NCBI GenBank assembly: GCA_030052745.1
Contig: JANBVO010000072.1
Span: forward strand, 39,410 to 103,409
DNA from: Pleurostoma richardsiae
Taxonomy: Eukaryota > Ascomycota > Sordariomycetes > Calosphaeriales > Pleurostomataceae
Reading direction: 5' to 3'
DNA length: 64,000 nucleotides
Shown: one piece after another, positions 56,597-64,000 of the stretch
How positions within the stretch are numbered: position 1 is the stretch's first letter
Layout of the letters: each line of letters starts with the position of its first letter
Position numbers and translations under genes: made by a program
The notes under the pieces: model-generated
Databases searched by the model: none
Told to the model about the DNA's origin: nothing
The model's input: the letters and a program-made list of their open reading frames with translations, nothing else

Positions 56597-58765
56597 CGCC
56601 CGGCTTCCCTAGAATGGGAGGTCAACGTCAGGGTTGTTCCATACTAGTCATCGCAGTCGGAGACACTGGCCGCTTCTCCTTCGTCGTCGAGGTCCCCTGA
56701 GCGAGGAGGTGGTCCCCGAGTGCCCGATGCCAGGCTGGCCCTGTCGAAGTTGGTCCAGTGAACGATTATAGCTACCGGCCAGGGCAGTAGTCTTCTAGGG
56801 GAGGAGTGTGATGAATGTAACGTGGACATCGTGACACTTGTAATCTCGTACAGCATGCCCGTGGCAGCCATCTCGAAGAAGCCTCGCGAATCGCGACGCG
56901 TTTACACCCTTGAGCGAAGCCGCTCGTAATATAACTGAACGCAGAGACAAGTGATACGGGTGCTTGATCTATGTTGAGCTTGGCCCCCCAGCGCGGTATG
57001 TCGGGAACGCTTCCGAGACGCGTCTGTGAGCCGCTGGAACTCCCGGATCTCCTGCTCACTCGGACCTTTTGTGCTGGCTAGGATATCGTCATTCAATATC
57101 TAGGGCCGGCAGAGGCCACTCAGGTTAAGGAGGCAGATCAAAGAAGAAAAGAACGGGCGAGAGCCGCAGCGGAAGCAGGACACGTTTTTCTCTTCTCGCT
57201 CCGCCTTATGCCACGTTCGCATGGTGATATCAGACATGCTTCTGTGCCCAGCCTCAGGGTCTCTCAGCTCCCCGAGCGACTGCGCCCCCTGCCTTCCGGC
57301 TGCGGGTATTTGTTTGCGGCCCTGCCCTCCTCCCTTCCCATCCACCCACTGCGTCAGCAGGTGGCCTGGTACTGGCAAGTCCGGAGGGGGGCCGTGTCTG
57401 AGGGTCATGGGATGAATGCTGGATTGCGTTTGTAGAAGGTCTACGAATGACTGACGCGGTTGACCGCTGCACTATCACCTCCCCAGCTACCTCGCCGCTG
57501 TTGCAGTACTTACCTCACATTTACGTCTATATGGTGCTGTCAAAGTTCGGATGAGGCTGCCAGTGGTCACATATGCCTTACAGTCTCGCCTTGTCAATCC
57601 TGTAGGCAAACTGCACCAAATTGGTCAAGATAGAGATGCTTTCAGCTCTGTCTCTTGAGGCATGACGACGGATCGAACGCTTAATGCCAGCACTCTGTCG
57701 GGCGCTATGACATCGCTACAAGCCACTCTCTTCTGTTACGACAGTATGGGGTCGAGCGGTATTCTATTCTAACCGCCAGGACTTGCTGAGCTGACGGCTT
57801 GTAGGCTTGTCTCCATCACCTTCTCCACTGTAAAGTAATCTCTGCGGTCGTGGGCTTGCTCCTTCGCTTCAGCCGACTGTCGTGCAACCCGTAGCGGGCA
57901 TCGGCATGATCTCGGTGACTGCGTACCACGGCATGAACGCCGACAGATGGTGTATCATAGGTAGCTGCCTAGCTAGACTAGTAGTTGGAGGTCCTCTCCT
58001 GTTCAGTGACCTAGATGACTGAGGCTCTTCTTGGAATTCGTCCACATTCTAGTATCGATTCCTCTTCTATAATGTAGATCTGTCTACGTGTGAATGAGGT
58101 ACGAAGTGAGAACCCAAGCTAGGGGTAACGGCCATGAGGATAATGGTCCTTTGCTAATTCCTATCATTAGGATTGGCAAGGCTTCGTGTTCTCCCAGTTC
58201 TTATGCCGCACCTATGTCTGATGGTGGGAGCACGTTCCTGAGGGCTCACCCTCGCTCCAAGCTTGCGTAAATCTAGGCTCCTCTATCCACACCCCTCGTT
58301 CCGTATGCAGCCGCGTCTGACTCCTATAACACTCTAGCACAACATCCTATTCACAGTTTGAACTAGGATCCGAGTTGTTACTCCTCCGGCGTGCGCCGGT
58401 CGTCCTTCCTCATTGCCCAGATCCGCTCGATCCTGCAGTTTCTCGGCAGCGCCGACATCTCGGCGATGATCCCACGAGCCGCAGTTGAGCCTACACAGGA
58501 GGGTGGTCAAGACGGCGGCGCCCGTCGCTGCGGTTTTACTTTGGCACGGTGTGCCGGAGGAGCCTCTGACGACTCCTCTACAGGATGATTCCTACCATTT
58601 TAGTTCTTGTACATGGAAGTAGGGGTTACGCTTTGTCAACGTATATGTCGGATATTCCCGCGTCAATTCGTATCGTTGGGAGGTAGAGAGCTAGAGTACC
58701 GCTTGCTACTAGGGATGCCAAAGGAATTCCCGTCGACGAGGAACCGTTGACCCCATTCATATGTG

Positions 58766-59883
58766 TCATGACTCGTCACCTTCGTCCTCCGTGTAGTACT
58801 CAAACGTCCCCGGCACCGGCGCCTCTCCTCCCTTATCGTCATCCGGATCAGCCTCTCTGCCATTACTGTCCTCCACCGGCTTGTCATCCTCCACCTTCCC
58901 AACCGGAACAACCACGTTGTCACTGCTCGTCGGTAAGTGATGCGACCCCGTGCGTGCCCCCTTGACCAGCGCCGTCATCCACTGCGCCCACTCCCACGGC
59001 CGGTCCCTCCCGCCCGGCAGGCCGTTGAAGTACTCCCAGCCCATGACGCCGCCGAACCGCGGGTGCCGCCCCGCCAGCAGGGGGATCACACCCGCCAGCC
59101 CCTCCCACGGCACCCAGCCGGACCCGTTCTCCGGGTTCGTCACCAGGCCGACCACCACCTTGGCCGGGTCCCAGCCCCGCGCCAGCACCATCTCGTACAT
59201 GACGGGGCTGCTGCAGTCGCCCCACCCGCAGTAGAACTGGGCGTTGTACCAGGCGATCTGGGCACCCCGAATGACCTCGAGGGCCTCGTAGTCGAAGCCG
59301 GAGAGGTTGCGCCGGGGATCGAGCAGGGCGGCGGCGACGGGGGCGAGGGTGATGAGGAAGGAGGGGCCGAAGTCGGCGCGCAGCCGGTCGACGAGCCGGA
59401 TGATGCCCGCGAGGCTCGTCTCCTCCTCGACGTCGAGGTCCAGGCCGTCGAGGGCGCGCGCGCGCACCAGGTCTCGCAGCGGCGAGTAGTAGCGCTCGAA
59501 GGTGGGCTCGTCGCCGTCCAGCTTGGCGTAGCTGCCCTTGGCGGCGCCGCCGAGCATGCCGAGGACGCGGATCCCGCTGGCCTGCAGGATGCGCAGCTCG
59601 GCCCAAAGAGTGGCGAAGCGCGGGTGGTGGGGGGGGTGGTCGTTCAGGGTTCTGGGAGAGTGGTCAGCTTTGTGGCTCTGAGTGATCCAGAGAGGGTATG
59701 TACGTAGACATACATGGCATTGGGATCATCATTGAGGTGGATGGCAGCCAGGATGACGTGAGTGATCCCGATATGCGGTTGGGTCACGAGGGGGAGGACG
59801 GATATCGGCTTGCCATCTCTGTCGTGGTGAGTCTGGTAGTAGGTGATGATGCGGTGGGTGGTCAGTGGAGGGAGAGGCGGCAT
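58766..59883 (-). CDS. GH18-family glycoside hydrolase without signal peptide
   Basis: GH18 enzymes cleave chitin or the chitobiose core of N-glycans. Minus-strand exons 59883-59714 and 59651-58766 give 351 residues; the 62-bp intron has a GTATGT donor and CCCAG acceptor and joins in phase. The catalytic signature D-G-L-D-L-D-V-E is intact (DxxDxDxE with the proton-donor Glu). Other GH18 landmarks are THVILAAIHLND, VLGMLGGAAKGSY and AQIAWYNAQFYCGWGD. There is no secretory signal, and the C-terminal ~50 residues form an acidic hydrophilic tail. This fits a small group of intracellular fungal GH18 proteins. A start 17 codons upstream (59934) is possible. It diverges from the erythromycin-esterase gene. 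Confidence 0.88.
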
Positions 59884-60738
59884 TCTCGCGATGTCTGAGC
59901 CGAGATAGTCTCGCGCCCAGGGCACTTGATACACTTCAGCGGCTAAAGATGGAAGAGACGGGCCGTTCCGTCAATGAATGAATGCTTGAATCGCTCTTCT
60001 TCCTTGGCTCTGCTGGTCGGTTGATGTGCTTGACACACGCGTGTACTCCGTCGCTGCCTCGCCCCGCCTATGAAGTGAGGTTGTACCATCGTACCCCCGC
60101 AGCTCAGCTGAGGCGGCGCCCTGAGGCGGCGCCGTGAGGCGCCTTATGAGGCTGTGAGGTGCCTTGCCTTAGCGTCCCCGATAGGGCCAAGTACAGTACC
60201 GTACCTATCCTGGTCCTTAGTGACTAATCTTAGGTACCCGCGTACAGTAGTGATATTGTGCCTCACCTGCATCACCATCATCAGAGCAAAGTATCACTTA
60301 TCGTCGACATCTTCCACTTCACACACAAAGGATGTATTTACATGAGGAAATGTGTTTCTAGTAATTCACATGTTAAGCACAAAAACAGAAGAAAATGCTC
60401 GGCGGTGGCCAATCACTGCTCTCCGGGTTGAATGACCGAGGAGAACTGGGGCCCCGCACATCATTACTTCATTGCTCTCATTGATGGACTTCATCTGGCG
60501 ACGGCTCTGACGTAACTTTCTTGGCGATGACGGGCCGCTTGCAAATGAGAAGCTTTCGATACATCGCAGGTACTTCATAACTGCCTCCTCACCTCCTCTT
60601 CGACATCATGTTATTAATCAGATGGATGGTCACGGGATCCTCAAACCTTCTCTGACCTCGTTCATGATCATCATTATCAAGGCGATAACTTAGAGCGCCG
60701 TCTATCTGAGCCAGCCCAATGTCTCCATTCTCCCCTTC
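59884..60738. promoter_or_regulatory. Divergent promoter region of the GH18 and erythromycin-esterase genes
   Basis: This 855-bp spacer has a short GCGGCGCC/TGAGGCG repeat stretch (about 60111-60145) and a GTAC-rich cluster at about 60189-60250. I see no gene in it. Confidence 0.5.
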
Positions 60739-62231
60739 ATGCTGAGCAGAACACTCCCAAAACTCATCAATCGACAATTCCCAATATTCCATTGCACAGC
60801 AATAACAATGTCCGCCCAGGAGCCTGTAGTCAGCCTCCTCAAGGAGCACATCACTCCCCTCCCGTCCATCAAAGACCCTTCCTTCAGCAAGCACTTCGAC
60901 TCCTTCGCCAACGCCAAGGTCGTTCTTATCGGTGATGCCTCCCACGGCACCTCTGAGTTCTATGCCGCCCGTGCGGAAATCACCAGACACCTGATTGAAC
61001 ACTACGGCTTCAATATCGTCGCCGTCGAGGCCGACTGGCCCGATGCCGAGGCCGTGGACCGTTACGTCCGCCGCCGGCCCGGCCCCACTGCCACCGTGGA
61101 GCCGGGCGGCAAGGCCCGGGCGGAGGGCCGTGATCCCGCCTTCATGCGCTTTCCCACCTGGATGTGGCGCAACATGGAGGTGCACGACTTCGTCGAGTGG
61201 CTGCGCACTCACAACAAGGGCCGCCACCCCAAGAAGGCCGTCGGCTTCTACGGCATGGACCTCTACAGCATGGGCGCCTCCATGAACGCCGTCATCAACT
61301 ACCTCGACCAGGTCGACCCCAAGATGGCCAATGTGGCGCGCCAGCGCTACGGCAGGCTCAAGCAGTGGGCTGAAGAGCCCCAGGAGTACGGTCTCGAGGT
61401 GTTGAGCGGCGGTCTGAAGAGCTATGAGCAGGACGTCCTCAAGATGTTGAAAGACCTTTTGCAGAAGAGGCTTGAGTATTCAAGGCACCACGCCGACGGT
61501 GAGGAGTTTCACAGCGGGGAACAGAACGCAAGGCTTGTTGCTGGTATGTATTCAGAGCAACGTGCTTGTTGGGTTGGCTGACATATTAACGTCTTCATCC
61601 AGATGCTGAGCATTACTACAAGGCCATGTTCTACCACCGCGACGAGTCCTGGAACTTGCGGGACACCCACATGTTCCAGTCCCTGCTTCGCGTGCTCAAG
61701 CACCGTGGCGACAACGCAAAGGCCGTTGTTTGGGCGCACAACAGCCACCTCGGCAACGCTAGAGCTACGAGCATGGGTTGGAGCTTTGGAGAACTCAACA
61801 TCGGCCAGCTCTGCAAGGAGACCTTCGGAAGCCAAGTGGTCAGCCTCGGCTGCAGTACCTATGGCGGAATGGTGGCGGCAGCGGAGAACTGGGGCGGCGA
61901 TATGGAGGTCATGCAGGTCAATCCAGGACTACCCGGCAGCTACGAGGAGCTGATGCACATGACCGGAGTGACGACATTCATGCTCGATTTACGCAAGGGC
62001 CACTGTGACGACAAGTTGAGGGATGAGCTGATGAAGAAGAGGTTGGAGAGATTCATTGGTGTGATCTACCGACCGGATACGGAGCGGCGGTCACACTACT
62101 CGACAGCCGTGCTGCCGGAGCAGTTCGACGGGCTTATTTGGTTCGATCAGACAGCGCCCGTCAGGACCCTCGAGGTCCGTCAACCTCCAGCCGCACTGGA
62201 AATGGAAGAGACTTGGCCCTTCGGCTTGTGA
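60739..62231 (+). CDS. Erythromycin-esterase family protein
   Basis: This family (EreA/EreB-like; many members are of unknown substrate) uses a His/Glu-based hydrolase site. Exons 60739-61543 and 61603-62231 give 477 residues. The intron 61544-61602 has a GTATGT donor and CCAG acceptor. Conserved motifs are IGDASHGTSEFY with the catalytic His, VAVEADWPDA with a conserved Glu, FYGMDLYS, and VVWAHNSHLGNA. The C-terminal half continues through FDGLIWFDQT. The first ~23 residues (MLSRTLPKLINRQFPIF...) are basic and amphipathic, like a mitochondrial presequence; a second ATG at 60808 would give a cytosolic form starting MSAQEPVVSLL. Fungal members are not known to confer macrolide resistance, so no drug claim is made. 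Confidence 0.92.
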
Positions 62232-62561
62232 GTTGATTCTCGGAGAACTTCAAGATTGACATCATCGGCGTTTTGGTTGTATGATAAGGCTTGGTTGGGA
62301 GACATAGCAGCCTTGGCATGAAGGTCATTTAAAAGTCGCTGGGAGGGTTTGGGAAAGGTTCGAAAAAATGGTTTGGTCTTCCATGGTATTCATGATATTG
62401 TCAAGGTATGAATTAGATTGGGTATACTATTACTAGGAACAAATGAAACACCCTAAGATACCTACAGGAAAGGTATATCTGAAGAAATGGCATGCCGCCC
62501 ATGCTCGAAAATGCAGAATCTCATAATCCCGCCAGCCAAGTAGCCTGCCGCCGATGTCCGT
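62232..62561. other. Convergent spacer between the erythromycin-esterase gene and the last gene
   Basis: A 330-bp stretch between 3' ends; it contains no visible feature. Confidence 0.45.
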
Positions 62562-64000
62562 TCACACCCTAATACTACCCTTTCTCTTCTTCCCCGAAGC
62601 AATTAGCACCTTCTCCGGCGAAGGTATTAAGAACCCGTCCTTATCATACAATCCCAAGCTGTCCTCGCTCCGCCTCTCCGGGGTCGCATCTGCGTTCTTC
62701 AGGTAGCTGACCCTCTTCACCGGCGTCGTGGTCGTCGTGGTCGCCGTCTGCCTCTTCGGCGAGCCCGTCGACGTCACCTCCATCTCCGTGACCCGCACTC
62801 TCCCGAGCTTCGAGTCCCTCGCTCCGTCTCTCTCTCCAGCCCGCGAGGGAGGCCTCCTCATGGCGTCTTTCTCCTCCCCGTCCTCCGCTATGCTGATCCG
62901 CTTGCTCTCCCTCCCGCTTTTCCTCTTCCTCTGCGCCCCCGGGCTCGCGACCGACCTCCCACCCACGCTCGCACGCTGCTGCTGCTGCTCCCCCAGCTCC
63001 TGGTACTGCGGCGGCGCCTGCCCCATGGACAGGTAGTGCCTCGTCCCGCCCTTGCGCAGCTGGCTGCCCCACCCGCTGCGCAGCGACGACGGCGTCGGGC
63101 TGCCGGTCCGTGCCGCCGCCGCCGCCGAAGGGGTAGAGACGAGCTGCACCGAGGTGCGGCTGCGCGCGGACGACACGCTGTAGGTGCTCACCTGGGAGTT
63201 CATGCGCCGCAGGTTGGCAACGATGGCGGCGACCTGGGGCGTGGTCTCGCCCGAGTCGCGGTGCGACGAGGTCGTCGACATGCGTCGGGTGGGCGTCCGG
63301 ATGGAGGAGGAGGACTTGGCCAGCATCGAGTTGCGGATGGCGTTGGTGTTCTCGCTGGCGCTGGTGCTGTTGCCCTCGTCGTCCTCGGTGTTATTATTGC
63401 TAGTGCTGCTGGTGCTGCTGGTGTTCTCCTGCGTAGGCGTCTCAGCCCTCATCGCCACGGGGGCCTCCCTCACCGTCCGCCCTCCGCTGCTCGTGCTCGT
63501 CGTCCTGCTGATATCCGCCGCGACGCTCGGCTGCGAGTACTCCGACGAAGCGGTCGATACCTTCCGAAGCTTGCTGGGGGCCCGAGTCACGCCAGGTGCG
63601 AGCCGCGAGGACGGCCCCATGGCGGCGCCGACGGCTCCTCTTCCGCCCAGGGGCGCCAGCTGGTCCTCCTGAGCCGCACCACCACCACCTCCTCCACCTC
63701 CCGCTCGTCCCTGTGCCGCCATCGTCACCACCATGCTATTCCGCCACTCCGTCTCCGCGCGCCCCAGCGTCGGCGAGCTGCCCACGGCCCGCAGCTCGCG
63801 CGCCCTGACCCTCTCCGGCGCCCGGGGCGTCACATCCCCGTCGTCCTCCCCGGCGGCCCTCGCCGCGCCCGCGCCGTAGATCAGGTCCGCCAGCGCCTGC
63901 TGGATCGAGTCCGTGCTGGCGCCCTCGGGCAGCGCGGCGGGGTCGGCGCTCACCGCGGAGGGCATGGTCGCGCGCTGGGCGGTCTTGGCCTCCGCCGTGG
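62562..64000 (-). CDS. Unrecognised Ser/Thr-rich protein, C-terminal part only
   Basis: The frame is open to the right window edge, so the true start lies outside; an internal ATG at 63965 is unlikely to be the start because the upstream codons continue in frame (ending ...EAKTAQRAT). The visible ~480 residues are low-complexity and probably disordered: Gly runs, Ser/Thr-rich stretches, an Asn/Thr run, and basic blocks such as RKRKSGRESKR. The C-terminus is more ordered, with VSYLKNADATPERR, SLGLYDKDGFLIPSPEK and a basic end KKRKGSIRV. Many S/T-P and R-x-x-S sites suggest phosphorylation. I cannot assign a family from this portion. The ordered domain is presumably encoded beyond the window. 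Confidence 0.6.
   Translation of the reverse strand, partial: TAEAKTAQRATMPSAVSADPAALPEGASTDSIQQALADLIYGAGAARAAGEDDGDVTPRAPERVRARELRAVGSSPTLGRAETEWRNSMVVTMAAQGRAGGGGGGGGAAQEDQLAPLGGRGAVGAAMGPSSRLAPGVTRAPSKLRKVSTASSEYSQPSVAADISRTTSTSSGGRTVREAPVAMRAETPTQENTSSTSSTSNNNTEDDEGNSTSASENTNAIRNSMLAKSSSSIRTPTRRMSTTSSHRDSGETTPQVAAIVANLRRMNSQVSTYSVSSARSRTSVQLVSTPSAAAAARTGSPTPSSLRSGWGSQLRKGGTRHYLSMGQAPPQYQELGEQQQQRASVGGRSVASPGAQRKRKSGRESKRISIAEDGEEKDAMRRPPSRAGERDGARDSKLGRVRVTEMEVTSTGSPKRQTATTTTTTPVKRVSYLKNADATPERRSEDSLGLYDKDGFLIPSPEKVLIASGKKRKGSIRV

Larger units (their letters stand above)
52380..58765. other. 6.4-kb gene-poor region
   Basis: No open frame longer than about 135 codons with a recognisable domain occurs on either strand, and I could not splice shorter frames into a family. 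The sequence is not conspicuously AT-rich, so it does not look like heavily RIP-mutated DNA. Simple repeats include (CACGG)3 at 53356-53370, (AG)7 at 53489-53502 and a T run at 56581-56596. A candidate relic frame at 53900-54310 is listed separately. Long noncoding RNAs or decayed genes cannot be excluded by reading alone. Confidence 0.55.

Noticed and set aside
52380-58765. RIP-mutated transposon
   Set aside because: The region is not AT-rich and shows no element ends, LTRs or transposase/reverse-transcriptase fragments.
1-64000. CRISPR arrays, phage or bacterial-type defence systems
   Set aside because: The window is intron-rich eukaryotic DNA; no regularly spaced direct repeats with spacers were seen.

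Overview
The window is nuclear DNA from a filamentous ascomycete, most likely a Sordariomycete. The evidence is a GC-rich genome, short introns (mostly 50-110 bp) with GTRNGT-like donors and CTAAC/CTGAC branch sites, compact genes on both strands, and closest resemblance of the proteins to Neurospora/Magnaporthe-type orthologues (formin SepA, HypA/Trs120, Sec22, Gyp7, Mak16). I rebuilt the exon structure of each gene from splice signals, reading phase and known protein families. All models are manual and none was checked by alignment or transcripts.

Layout: 1-5 kb holds the 3' part of a formin. A ~2 kb spacer follows with a possible tiny membrane protein, then a DUF2264 protein, phosphoserine aminotransferase (minus strand, with a Gcn4/Cpc1-type site upstream) and a divergent SDR-like protein that has lost its signature residues. 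From 13.8 to 24 kb lie the TRAPPII subunit Trs120, a bifunctional PABA synthase, Vps55 and a proteasome alpha subunit. From 24 to 34 kb lie a LOG-family protein, a CLPTM1-family membrane protein, an uncharacterised zinc-finger protein ending in a CaaX box, the SNARE Sec22 and a DEUBAD/Asx-homology protein. From 34 to 43 kb lie a pepsin-fold protein with altered catalytic motifs, Elongator subunit Elp5, the snRNP protein SNRNP27 and ER glucosidase I. From 43 to 52.4 kb lie Gyp7, Mso1, Mak16, a mitochondrial MnmE-type GTPase and a 59-residue protein with a tandem motif. About 6.4 kb (52.4-58.8 kb) holds no gene I can support. The window ends with an unsecreted GH18 protein, an erythromycin-esterase family protein and the 3' part of an unrecognised Ser/Thr-rich protein.

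Most genes are housekeeping. Membrane traffic is well represented (Trs120, Vps55, Sec22, Gyp7, Mso1), as are RNA and translation functions (Elp5, MnmE, Mak16, SNRNP27). Head-to-head pairs sharing a 0.35-1.2 kb spacer are common. I found no CRISPR array, prokaryotic-type defence island, intact transposon, biosynthetic cluster or convincing novel multi-gene system. The most interesting items are two apparent pseudo-enzymes (SDR-like and aspartic-protease-like), the CaaX zinc-finger protein, the 59-residue repeat protein, an in-frame intron inside a splicing-factor gene and a 19-nt last coding exon in the MnmE gene.
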